NCBI RefSeq assembly: GCF_011064615.1
Contig: NZ_JAALJH010000024.1
Location: 1-64,000 of the forward strand
Direction: 5' to 3'
From: Aquisphaera insulae
Lineage (GTDB): Bacteria > Planctomycetota > Planctomycetia > Isosphaerales > Isosphaeraceae
DNA: 64,000 nucleotides
The position numbers were made by a program, and so were the translations under genes. The notes under the pieces are model-generated. The model worked only from the letters and a program-made list of their open reading frames with translations. It was not told where the DNA came from and made no database searches. The first letter of the stretch is position 1, and each line of letters begins with the position of its first letter. Positions 32,207 to 40,459 of this stretch are shown here, in pieces.

Positions 32207-35200
32207 ATGAAAAAGGAAATGCTGATCAACGTCCTCCAGCCCGAGGAATGCCGGATCGCGATCGTCGAGAACGGCGTGCTGGAGGAGCTGTACGTGGAGC
32301 GGACCAGCCACGAGAGCTACACCGGGAACATCTACAAGGGCAAGGTGGTGAACCTCGAGCCGGCGATCCAGGCCGCGTTCGTGGACTTCTCTGTCGGCCG
32401 CAACGGCTTCCTCCACGTCTCCGACGTCGAGCCGCAATACTATCAGCGCGGCGAGGCGTCGGCCGATGAGCTCGAATCGGAGGCGGGCCCGTCGCCCTCC
32501 CCGGCGGCCGGCGCCGGCCCGCGGCCGCGCGAGGGCCGGCGCGAGAGGGACCGCGACCGGGAGGATCGGCGGCGACCCAGGCCGGATCCGTTCGGCGAGC
32601 TGCCCCCCGCCTCTCCCGCCCCCCCGCCCCGATCCGAGGATCGGCCGGCCGGCCCCGGGCGGGATCGCGACCGGGACCGGGACCGCGACCGCGAACGGCC
32701 CGACCGATCGGTCCGCGGCCGTCGCGACCGATCCGACGCCCCCCGGAGCTTCGGCGAAGGGCTCGCGGACGACCTCGGCAGCCCCGCTCCCCGGGCCCCC
32801 GAGCCGCCCCGCATCGAGTCCCGCGAGCACCCTCATCAGAAAGCCGCCGAGGCCCACGAGGCCCTCGAGCGCGACTCCTGGTCCGAGGCCGTGGAGCGAG
32901 GCTGGGAATACGAGCGCGAACGGGAGCGGCCCCGCGAGCGTGAGGCGCCCGTGGAGGACGCCCCGGAAGGCCGCTGGGGCTCCCCCGCCGCCGGCGATTT
33001 CTTCGACCCCGACCTGCCCCCCAGCCGGACCCAGAGGGGGCGGCTCCCGCAACCCGCGACCGGTGAGGAAGAGGCATTCGATCGGGGGCGATACCGACAG
33101 GCCGCCGCCCCGCCCGAGCGCGGCGGCGCGGAGCCGACGCGAGAGGCCCGCGATGAGGACGAGATCGAGTCCTTCCGGCCCAGGGAGCCGCGTCGAGAAC
33201 GGGGCCGGGGCCGAGGCCGAAGCCAGCCGCCGGCGGCACGTGCCCCTCGCCCCCCGGCCGGCTTCGACGTCGAGGAGGCGGACTTCGACGCCGCCGAGGA
33301 ACGCGGCGCCTCGCCCTCGGAGCCCGAGGCGCCGGAAGTGGCCGAGCCGGCCCCGCGGTTCGACGAGACACGACGTCGCGGAGGGAGGGCGGCGATCCGT
33401 TCCCGGGGCGGAGAGGGCGAACGCGATCGAGAGCGCGAGCGGCCACGGGAGCGTCAGGCGTCGCCGCCGCCCGAATATGCCCCCCCGGCGGCACGCCCGG
33501 CGCGGGCCGCGGCCCCGGCCGACCCCGACGTCGAGCGCGGCCGTGGCGCCGAGCCGGCGGAGCCCCCGCGAGAGCGGACGCGCCCCCATGCCCGCGCCGG
33601 CGAGCCCGGCTACGTCCCCCGCCGCGAGCGGCTCCGGACGGCCGACCAGGAGGCCGAGCCCGCCCCCGCCGAATCGAGCTGGCCGGAGCCGGCACACGAC
33701 GATCTCCCCGACATCGAATCGCGGGAATTCCTCGGCGCGGACGACGAGCCGTTCACGCCGACGTCGGCCGCGGACGCCGGCGGCGAGGCCCGCGACGGCA
33801 AGCGGCGGCGAAGGCGACGGGGCCGGCGCCGCGACCGCGACCGGATCGAGGACGCCACCTCTCCCGCCGCCGGCGGGGAATTCGACGACGAGGCCGTCGA
33901 GCCCGCCTACGTCCCCTCGTTCGCCCGCGGCCTGGCCGATGCGGACGATCGCCACGACGACCTCGATGAACTCGACCTGGACGACGCCAGGGACGACGAC
34001 GACGACGATTTGCTCGCCGACGACATCCTCGACGAGTCGCCGCGGATCGCCGAGGAGGAGATCGACCCCGAGCTCGAGCAGGAGATCCGCAAGGAGATCG
34101 CGGAGATCGAGGCCCTGGAACGCGAGATGGGGCTCCGGGGGCCCGTCGAGGCCCGTCCGAGACGCGGCGAAGACGCCGGCGCCGGCCGCGGCGGCCGGGG
34201 CGGACGCGGGCGGGGTGCCACCAAGCCCCCGATCCAGGAGATCTTCCGCCGCGGCGACGAGGTCCTGGTCCAGGTGATCAAGGAGAGCATCGGCACCAAG
34301 GGGCCGACCCTCTCCACCTACATCAGCATCCCCGGCCGATACCTCGTCCTCATGCCCGGCCTGAACCGCGTCGGCGTCTCGCGCAAGATCGTCGATGAGG
34401 GCCAGCGCCGCAAGCTCCGCGAGATCATGCACGAGCTGAACCCGCCCAAGGGGCTGGGCTTCATCGTCCGCACCGCCGGCCTGGAGCGGTCCAAGCGCGA
34501 GCTCGCCCGCGACCTCGCCTACCTGCTGCGGCTCTGGAAGGTGATCCTCCGGCGGATCAAGAAGACCCGCACCCCGGGCGCCATCTACCAGGAATCGGAC
34601 ATGATCACCCGGACCATCCGGGACATCTTCACGTCCGAGATCGACACGATCTGGATCGACGAGCCCGCCGCCTTCGAGCGCGCCCAGGAGTTCCTCCGCG
34701 TGGTCATGCCCCGGTTCGTCAACCGGATCAAGCTGTACGACGAGAAGGTCCCCCTGTTCCACAAGTACGGCATCGAGGATGAGATCGCCAAGATCCAGAG
34801 GCGGCACGTCCCGCTCCCGGAGGGGGGCTCGATCGTCATCGACCAGACCGAGGCCCTCGTGGCCATCGACGTCAACTCGGGCAACTTCCGCGTCGAGGAT
34901 GACGCCGAGAAGACGGCCTACGAGATGAACCTCCGCGCCGCCCGCGAGATCGCCCGCCAGCTCCGGCTCCGCGACCTCGGCGGCGTCATCGTCAACGACT
35001 TCATCGACATGCGGGAGGAGCGGCACCGCCGCGGCGTGGAGCGTGCCCTCCGCGAGGCGATCAAGCGGGACCGGGCCCGCACCAAGGTCCTCCGGATGAG
35101 CGCCTTCGGCCTCATCGAGATGACCCGCCAGCGGATCCGCCCCAGCCTCAAGCGGTCGATCTACGAGGACTGCCCGCACTGCACCGGCGCGGGCGTCGCC

Positions 35201-35491
35201 AAGACGGCCGAGAGCATGGCCATCGACGTCATGCGGCTGCTCGCCCTGGCCTCGCACCGCGAGGATATCCGCCGCGTCGGCGTCACCGTCAATTCGGGCG
35301 TGGCGACCTACCTCAACAACCGCAAGCGGAAGGAGATCTCCCGCATCGAGGCCGACTCCAACATGACCATCCAGGTCAGCGTCAAGGAGAACGCCCCGGC
35401 GGAGCACCTGCACATCGAGTGCTACGACGCCAACAACGCCGAGATCCGCCTCATCCCGTTGCCCCCGCCGGGCCACAAGCGGGGCCATTAA
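32207..35491 (+). CDS. rng: Ribonuclease E/G with a huge charged insertion in the S1 domain
   Basis: 1094-aa endoribonuclease of the RNase E/G family, acting in rRNA maturation and mRNA decay. The S1 RNA-binding domain starts normally ([38 protein letters not shown]) to about residue 80 and resumes near 676 ([20 protein letters not shown]). Between them lie about 590 residues of Arg/Glu/Asp/Pro/Ala-rich low complexity that should be disordered. The catalytic core is intact: Asp888 in AIDVNSG, Asp931 and Asp934 in VNDFIDM, and the Zn-link Cys989/Cys992 in CPHC. The C-terminus ends soon after the core, so the protein has no RNase E-style tail; the insertion may take over the scaffold role. The symbol is assigned by family; rne would be equally fair. 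Confidence 0.92.
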   Translation: MKKEMLINVLQPEECRIAIVENGVLEELYVERTSHESYTGNIYKGKVVNLEPAIQAAFVDFSVGRNGFLHVSDVEPQYYQRGEASADELESEAGPSPSPAAGAGPRPREGRRERDRDREDRRRPRPDPFGELPPASPAPPPRSEDRPAGPGRDRDRDRDRDRERPDRSVRGRRDRSDAPRSFGEGLADDLGSPAPRAPEPPRIESREHPHQKAAEAHEALERDSWSEAVERGWEYERERERPREREAPVEDAPEGRWGSPAAGDFFDPDLPPSRTQRGRLPQPATGEEEAFDRGRYRQAAAPPERGGAEPTREARDEDEIESFRPREPRRERGRGRGRSQPPAARAPRPPAGFDVEEADFDAAEERGASPSEPEAPEVAEPAPRFDETRRRGGRAAIRSRGGEGERDRERERPRERQASPPPEYAPPAARPARAAAPADPDVERGRGAEPAEPPRERTRPHARAGEPGYVPRRERLRTADQEAEPAPAESSWPEPAHDDLPDIESREFLGADDEPFTPTSAADAGGEARDGKRRRRRRGRRRDRDRIEDATSPAAGGEFDDEAVEPAYVPSFARGLADADDRHDDLDELDLDDARDDDDDDLLADDILDESPRIAEEEIDPELEQEIRKEIAEIEALEREMGLRGPVEARPRRGEDAGAGRGGRGGRGRGATKPPIQEIFRRGDEVLVQVIKESIGTKGPTLSTYISIPGRYLVLMPGLNRVGVSRKIVDEGQRRKLREIMHELNPPKGLGFIVRTAGLERSKRELARDLAYLLRLWKVILRRIKKTRTPGAIYQESDMITRTIRDIFTSEIDTIWIDEPAAFERAQEFLRVVMPRFVNRIKLYDEKVPLFHKYGIEDEIAKIQRRHVPLPEGGSIVIDQTEALVAIDVNSGNFRVEDDAEKTAYEMNLRAAREIARQLRLRDLGGVIVNDFIDMREERHRRGVERALREAIKRDRARTKVLRMSAFGLIEMTRQRIRPSLKRSIYEDCPHCTGAGVAKTAESMAIDVMRLLALASHREDIRRVGVTVNSGVATYLNNRKRKEISRIEADSNMTIQVSVKENAPAEHLHIECYDANNAEIRLIPLPPPGHKRGH

Positions 35492-35548
35492 GCCTCGCGG
35501 GTGCCGCGTCGCGCCGTCCCCTTCCTCTCGATCACGCCCCGGAGGTGG

Positions 35549-35580
35549 GGCGGCCGGCCCGTTTGACACGGCCGGCCGCC
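35549..35580. terminator. Strong GC hairpin between the RNase gene and hemB
   Basis: GGCGGCCGGCC and GGCCGGCCGCC form a perfect 11-base-pair stem around a 10-base loop, 58 bases after the RNase stop. No T-run follows, so it is not a classical intrinsic terminator. It could pause transcription, protect the upstream mRNA end or mark the 3' end of the RNase transcript. Confidence 0.4.
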
Positions 35581-35625
35581 TCGCCTTCCGGGCCATGCCC
35601 CCTCGCGCCTACGGAGGACCTGCCC

Positions 35626-36633
35626 ATGCCTACGCTTCCCGCGGCCGGATACCCGCTCCATCGCCCCAGGCGTCTCCGCGCCAACCCCCGCCTCCGCGAC
35701 CTCACGCGAGAGAATCACCTGACCGTCGATGACCTGATCTATCCCCTCTTCGTCTACCACGGCACGAACCTGAGGCGGGAGATCCCGTCGATGCCGGGGC
35801 AGTACCAGCTCTCGCTCGACCGGTTCCGTGAAGCCGTGGACGAGGTGGTCGACCTGCGGATCCCGGGGATCATCCTCTTCGGCATCCCCGATTCCAAGGA
35901 CGCCTTCGGCTCCGCCGCCTGCCGCGACGACGGGATCGTCCAGGAGGCCGTCGCCATCGCCAAACGGCAGGCGCCCGAACTGCTCGTCATCACCGACCTC
36001 TGCTTCTGCGAGTACACGGACCACGGCCACTGCGGCCCCCTCTCCGACCGGGGGGGCCGGCTCGACGTCGATAACGACGCCACCCTCCCGCTCCTGGCCC
36101 GCCAGGCCGTCAGCCACGCGAAGGCCGGCGCCGACGTGATCGCCCCCTCCGGGATGATGGACGGCATGGTGAAGGCGATCCGCGAGGGCCTCGACGCCGC
36201 GGGCTTCACCGGCACCCCGATCATGTCCTACGCCGCCAAGTTCGCGAGCGCCTACTACGGGCCGTTCCGCGACGCGGCCGAGAGTGCCCCCGCCTTCGGT
36301 GATCGCCGCGGCTACCAGATGGACCCGGCCAACGGCGACGAGGCGATCCGGGAGACGGCCCTCGACCTGGCCGAGGGGGCGGACATCGTCATGGTCAAGC
36401 CGGCGCTCGCCTACCTGGACGTCGCCCGCCGGATCAAGGACACCTTCGGCGTCCCGCTGGCCGCCTACAACGTCTCCGGCGAGTACGCCATGATCAAGGC
36501 CGCCGCCCGCAACGGCTGGATCGACGAGCGCCGGATCGTCATGGAGACCCTGACCGGCTTCAAGCGGGCCGGCATCGACATGATCCTCACCTACCATTCC
36601 CCCGACGTGGCGAGGTGGCTCCGCGAAGGCTGA
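35626..36633 (+). CDS. hemB: Delta-aminolevulinic acid dehydratase (porphobilinogen synthase)
   Basis: 335-aa enzyme joining two 5-aminolevulinate molecules into porphobilinogen in haem synthesis. The Schiff-base lysine is Lys258 in [13 protein letters not shown] and the second active-site lysine is Lys205 in [17 protein letters not shown]. Cys126, Cys128 and Cys136 in [14 protein letters not shown] form the zinc site, so this is a Zn-type enzyme. ATG at 35626 has GGAGGA about ten bases upstream. The Rpn-type gene starts six bases after its stop, and hemL follows 1.1 kb later, so two of the first haem-pathway genes share a locus. Confidence 0.95.
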   Translation: MPTLPAAGYPLHRPRRLRANPRLRDLTRENHLTVDDLIYPLFVYHGTNLRREIPSMPGQYQLSLDRFREAVDEVVDLRIPGIILFGIPDSKDAFGSAACRDDGIVQEAVAIAKRQAPELLVITDLCFCEYTDHGHCGPLSDRGGRLDVDNDATLPLLARQAVSHAKAGADVIAPSGMMDGMVKAIREGLDAAGFTGTPIMSYAAKFASAYYGPFRDAAESAPAFGDRRGYQMDPANGDEAIRETALDLAEGADIVMVKPALAYLDVARRIKDTFGVPLAAYNVSGEYAMIKAAARNGWIDERRIVMETLTGFKRAGIDMILTYHSPDVARWLREG

Positions 36634-36639
36634 ACTCGC

Positions 36640-37551
36640 ATGGCCAAGCCCTTCGACGCGATCCTCAAGGAGATCTTCGGCGAGGCCCCCGGGCCCCTGC
36701 TGGCGTTCTTCCTCCGCAGGCCCATCGGCCCGGCCCATTCCGAGAGTGCGGACCTGTCCACCGTCACCGCCGAGGCCGACTCCGTCATCCGCGTCGACGA
36801 TCCCCAACCCTGGCTCGCCCACGTCGAATTCCAGGCCAATTACGACCCGACGCTGCCCAGGCGAATGCTCCGTTACAACGCCCTGATCCATCACCGCCAC
36901 GAACTCCCCGTCCGCAGCATCGCGCTGCTCCTCTCCCGCGGGGCCGACGGCCGCTCGATGACGGGCGTTTACCGTTGCGAACTCCCCGACGGCGAACCCT
37001 GCCACGACTTCCGGTATAATGTCGTCAGGCTCTGGGACTGGTCCGCGGAGGCGATCCTGTCGGCCGATCCGGTGATTGCCCCCCTGGCCGCGATCGCCGA
37101 CGTCACCGAGGAGGAGCTCCCGGGCGTCATCCTGGGCATCAAGAGGAGGCTGGAAGGCGACACGCCCGAGCCGCTGTTCAAGAAGCTCTGGACAGCCACC
37201 TACATCCTCATGGGCCTCAAGTTCTCCGAAGAGGTTACCGACCGAATCATCACGGGAGTGGAAGACATGCGAGAATCCTCCACGTACCAGAAGATCCTCC
37301 GCGAGGGACGCGTCGAAGGACGCGTCGAAGGGCGAGCCGAAGGACAGGTCGAGGCGATGAAGAAGACCATCAAGCGCCAGGGTCGTATCAAGTTCGGCCC
37401 GGGCGAGTTGGGGCACGAGGCCGCCATCGACCGCATCGCCGACATCGAAATCCTCGAGAGCCTCAGCGATCGCATCCTCTTCGTCAGCAACTGGGAAGAT
37501 CTCCTCCGCGGAATACCGGGAGATTCCGACTCACGGCCCAACCCAAATTGA
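36640..37551 (+). CDS. Rpn/PD-(D/E)XK-type nuclease-family protein
   Basis: 303-aa protein resembling the Rpn and DUF4351-type PD-(D/E)XK family widespread in planctomycetes and cyanobacteria. The core is at residues 1-100, with Asp in TAEADSVIRV and the E-x-Q motif HVEFQANYD at about 66-74 as likely nuclease residues. A helical region follows, then the Gly-Arg-Val-Glu tandem GRVEGRVEGRAEGQVE near 226-241, a variable linker common in this family, and a C-terminal EILESLSDRILFVSNWEDLL helix pair. Related Rpn proteins are DNases promoting recombination, but many members are uncharacterised. It lies six bases after hemB and inside the haem gene pair, probably a passenger gene. Confidence 0.75.
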   Translation: MAKPFDAILKEIFGEAPGPLLAFFLRRPIGPAHSESADLSTVTAEADSVIRVDDPQPWLAHVEFQANYDPTLPRRMLRYNALIHHRHELPVRSIALLLSRGADGRSMTGVYRCELPDGEPCHDFRYNVVRLWDWSAEAILSADPVIAPLAAIADVTEEELPGVILGIKRRLEGDTPEPLFKKLWTATYILMGLKFSEEVTDRIITGVEDMRESSTYQKILREGRVEGRVEGRAEGQVEAMKKTIKRQGRIKFGPGELGHEAAIDRIADIEILESLSDRILFVSNWEDLLRGIPGDSDSRPNPN

Positions 37552-37581
37552 TCGCAACAACGCAATCAGGGGCGCACTCCG

Positions 37582-37767
37582 GTGGACTCTATAGCCGCAT
37601 GGTTGTGGATCTTGCTCGGCATCGCCTCCGTCGTGATCGCCTTTGTCGAGTTCTGGAAGCAGGAAAGTGCCCTCTCTCGGGACGGTCAACGTCGCTATAT
37701 CGAGGCGTTTCAGCGAGAGCGGGCTCGAATTCGACGTCTTCACCATGAGCACAGGTCCAGCGAATGA
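37582..37767 (+). CDS. Small single-span membrane protein, unknown function
   Basis: 61-aa predicted protein with one hydrophobic segment (IAAWLWILLGIASVVIAFVEF, split here at its core LLGIASVVIAF) and a basic C-terminal tail rich in Arg and His. I do not recognise a family. Its stop overlaps the hemL start as ATGA at 37764-37767, a pattern of translational coupling that supports it being translated. Start is GTG at 37582 with no strong ribosome-binding site, so it could be a chance frame. Confidence 0.5.
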   Translation: MDSIAAWLWILLGIASVVIAFVEFWKQESALSRDGQRRYIEAFQRERARIRRLHHEHRSSE

Positions 37768-39089
37768 GCTCAAGCACCCCCGCCGTATCCCGCCCCGAAT
37801 TCCGGCTGCCGCAGAGCCATGAGGCCTTCGCCCGCGCCAGCCGCGTGATCCCGGGCGGCGTGAACAGCCCGGCGCGGGCCTTCGGCGCGGTGGGGGGCGA
37901 GCCTCCCTTCATCGCGAGGGCGGACGGGGCCTATCTCTTCGATATCGATGGGCATCAATATATTGACTATATCGGCTCGTGGGGCCCGATGATCCTCGGC
38001 CACGGGCATCCGGAGGTCCGCCGGGAGGTGGCGGAGGCGCTCTCGCTCGGCACCAGCTTCGGCGCGCCGACGGTCCGCGAGGCGGAGATCGCCGAGGCTG
38101 TCGCGGCGGCGGTCCCCTCGATCGAGAAGGTCCGATTCGTCTCCTCCGGCACCGAGGCGACGATGTCCGCGATCCGACTGGCCCGCGGCGCGACCGGCCG
38201 GGACAAGGTCGTCAAGATGGCCGGGCACTACCACGGCCACGTCGATGCCCTGCTGATCCAGGCCGGATCGGCCGCGACCACGCTGGGGACGCCCAACAGT
38301 CCGGGGGTGACCGCCGGCGCGGCCCGGGATACGCTGCTCTGCCCGTTCAACGACGCCCCGGCCGTGGCCGCCCTGCTGGAGCAGCACCGCGGGGAGGTCG
38401 CCGCCGTGCTCCTCGAGCCGATCGCCGGCAACATGGGCCTCGTCCCGCCGCGGCCGGGATATCTCGAGGCCCTCCGGACGCTGACGGAGACGCACGGCGT
38501 GATCCTGATCTTCGACGAGGTCATGACGGGCTTCCGCGTCGCCTACGGCGGAGCCCAGTCGCTCTACGGCGTCACGCCCGACATGACCACGCTCGGCAAG
38601 ATCGTGGGCGGCGGGCTCCCCGCCGCGGCCTACGGGTCATCGGCCGCGGTGATGGATCACGTCTCGCCGGTCGGGCCCGTCTTCCAGGCCGGCACGCTCT
38701 CCGGCAACCCGCTGGCCATGGCCGCCGGCCTCGCCACGCTCCGGGCCCTCCGCGAGGAGGCGGCCTACGAGACGCTCGAAGCCCGCTCCGCCCGCCTGGC
38801 CGAGGGCCTCGAACGCGCCGCCCGCGATGCGAAGGTCCCGCACGTCGTCCAGCGCGTCGGCAGCATGCTCACGCTCTTCTTCCACGACGGACCCGTCCAT
38901 GACTATGAGGACGCGAAGCGGAGCGACACGAAGCTCTTCGCCCGATTCTTCTGGGAGATGCTCGCGCGGGGCGTCTACCTGCCGTGCAGCCAGTTCGAGG
39001 CCGCGTTCGTCTCCGCCGCCCACACCGAGTCCGACATCGACCACACCATCGCCGCGGCCCGCGAGGCCCTGGCCGTCGCCACGCGCTGA
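37764..39089 (+). CDS. hemL: Glutamate-1-semialdehyde 2,1-aminomutase
   Basis: 441-aa PLP enzyme making 5-aminolevulinate from glutamate-1-semialdehyde, the step before HemB. The PLP lysine is Lys279 in MTTLGKIVGGGLPAAAYG. Other family motifs are VIPGGVNSPARAF at the start, SSGTEATMSAIRLARGATGRD, KMAGHYHGHVDALLIQAGS, LLEPIAGNMGL and IFDEVMTGFR. The length is normal. It indicates that the organism uses the C5 pathway from glutamyl-tRNA. The start overlaps the small membrane-protein gene by four bases. It shares the locus with hemB. Confidence 0.95.
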   Translation: MSSSTPAVSRPEFRLPQSHEAFARASRVIPGGVNSPARAFGAVGGEPPFIARADGAYLFDIDGHQYIDYIGSWGPMILGHGHPEVRREVAEALSLGTSFGAPTVREAEIAEAVAAAVPSIEKVRFVSSGTEATMSAIRLARGATGRDKVVKMAGHYHGHVDALLIQAGSAATTLGTPNSPGVTAGAARDTLLCPFNDAPAVAALLEQHRGEVAAVLLEPIAGNMGLVPPRPGYLEALRTLTETHGVILIFDEVMTGFRVAYGGAQSLYGVTPDMTTLGKIVGGGLPAAAYGSSAAVMDHVSPVGPVFQAGTLSGNPLAMAAGLATLRALREEAAYETLEARSARLAEGLERAARDAKVPHVVQRVGSMLTLFFHDGPVHDYEDAKRSDTKLFARFFWEMLARGVYLPCSQFEAAFVSAAHTESDIDHTIAAAREALAVATR

Positions 39090-39120
39090 AGCATCGCATC
39101 GAGAAGATGGAGGCTCGCCC

Positions 39121-39891
39121 ATGACTCGTCCGTTCAGTCGCCGCATCGCGCCGATGCTCGCCATCCCGGCCATCCTGGCGTTCTTCCCGATCCACGCCGC
39201 CGACGAGCCCTCGATGGCGACGACCCACGCCGTCTGCCGCCGGGCTTCCGCGCCGCCGGTGCTCGACGGCAAGCTCGACGACCCGTGCTGGAAGGACGCC
39301 GCAGCCATCGACAAGTTCGCCTCCTTCTGGAGCAGGACCCCTCGGCGCGGGACGCGGGCGTATCTCACCTGGGATGACGAGGCCCTCTACTGGGCCGGGA
39401 CGATGACCGACGCGGAGGTCCGCGGCTTCGGCGAACGGCGGAACGATCACCTCTGGGAGGGCGACGTCTTCGAGCTCTTCCTCAAGCCATCCGCCAATCG
39501 GCCCGAGTACTTCGAGTTCCAGGGGAATCCCCGCGGCCTGGTCTTCGAAATGGCCTTCGCCGAGCGCGGCAAGGGCCCGAAGGACTACCACGACGGCCCC
39601 GCCCTGGGCACCGCCATCGCCGTTTCCGTGGACGGGACGCTCGATCACCCCGGCGACACGGACCGGAGCTGGACCATCGAGGGCCGGATCCCCTGGTCGG
39701 CCTTCACCCTCGCCGGTGGACGGCCGAAGCCCGGCGATGTCTGGAAGTTCGCCATCTGCCGCTATGATTATGGTGCAGAAGGGACGGAGCCGGTTCTGAT
39801 GAGCTCGGCCCCCCTCACGGAGCGGAGCTTCCACCAGCATGAGGACTACGGATCGCTGACGTTCGAGGGCCCTGTCGCCGCGGCCCGGTAA
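39121..39891 (+). CDS. Secreted CBM9-like carbohydrate-binding protein
   Basis: 256-aa exported protein. A signal peptide (IAPMLAIPAILAFFPIHAA) precedes a single beta-sandwich domain like CBM9-type modules: PPVLDGKLDDPCWKDA at the start, YLTWDDEALYWAGTM, WEGDVFELFLKPSANRPEYFEF and WTIEGRIPWSAF. No catalytic domain is attached. Such stand-alone proteins occur near sugar-degradation genes in planctomycetes. ATG at 39121 follows AGATGGAGGC. It ends the plus-strand run that begins with the hibernation factor and is convergent with the HIRAN gene. Confidence 0.8.
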   Translation: MTRPFSRRIAPMLAIPAILAFFPIHAADEPSMATTHAVCRRASAPPVLDGKLDDPCWKDAAAIDKFASFWSRTPRRGTRAYLTWDDEALYWAGTMTDAEVRGFGERRNDHLWEGDVFELFLKPSANRPEYFEFQGNPRGLVFEMAFAERGKGPKDYHDGPALGTAIAVSVDGTLDHPGDTDRSWTIEGRIPWSAFTLAGGRPKPGDVWKFAICRYDYGAEGTEPVLMSSAPLTERSFHQHEDYGSLTFEGPVAAAR

Positions 39892-39932
39892 TTCCCCCCC
39901 AACCGTCGAAACGTGACACGCGGAGCGGCGGT

Positions 39933-40394
39933 TCAGAGCTCGGGGAGGAATACCTCCGCCTTGCCGTACATGGCCGCGTGGCCGCCGATCAGGAAGACCG
40001 ACACCCGAACTGCCTTCCATGGCTCGTTGTCTCCATCGGGATTCAGCTCGATGATCCGCCCTTCCAGCGGCGCCCCCTGGTCGAGCAGCCTGGCGATGGT
40101 CGGATTGCGGTCCCGAGGAACATACCCGAGATGATAGCCGCCCCAGCGCAGGGCCACGGCACGACGGTCATGGGGATTCTTCGGCTCGCGGACGAGCGTC
40201 AGCACCAGCCCGGTCATCAGGTCTTCCAGGATCTCCGGCCCGTCGTGGTACTGGAAACCGGCGATGTGGAATCGCGCCAGCTCGTAATCGCTTCGTGGTT
40301 CCAGAGACGTCCCGCGCCACGACGTCCATGGCCAGTCCATCGTGAAGTGGAATCTGAACCGGCAGGAAAACCACGCGCCGATCGAGAACTTCAT
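39933..40394 (-). CDS. Stand-alone HIRAN-domain protein
   Basis: 153-aa protein whose central part fits the HIRAN domain: HIAGFQYHDGPEILEDLM, LVLTLVREPKNPHDRRAVALR, YHLGYVPRDRNPTIARLL and the closing GRIIELN. HIRAN domains bind DNA 3' ends in eukaryotic helicases, and in bacteria they occur alone or with repair and conflict genes; the role here is unknown. The N-terminal 30 residues are aromatic-rich (WFSCRFRFHFTMDWPW). ATG at 40394 is chosen since GGAGGG lies eight bases upstream. It is flanked by an unrelated glycosidase gene, so no repair operon is evident. Confidence 0.8.
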   Translation of the reverse strand: MKFSIGAWFSCRFRFHFTMDWPWTSWRGTSLEPRSDYELARFHIAGFQYHDGPEILEDLMTGLVLTLVREPKNPHDRRAVALRWGGYHLGYVPRDRNPTIARLLDQGAPLEGRIIELNPDGDNEPWKAVRVSVFLIGGHAAMYGKAEVFLPEL

Positions 40395-40459
40395 GGCTTC
40401 GTCCCTCCGGCCCCGGAAGGCACGCATTGCACTCCTTGTTCACTGAGCAATCGTGCACT

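Noticed and set aside
35549-35580. Riboswitch upstream of hemB
   Set aside because: Only a simple GC hairpin is present; no recognised aptamer pattern or alternative pairing with the hemB start was seen.
31178-35596. A 1472-codon open frame antisense to the RNase E/G gene
   Set aside because: It covers three real plus-strand genes, and its translation is only the mirror of the charged repeat region. No family feature was seen.
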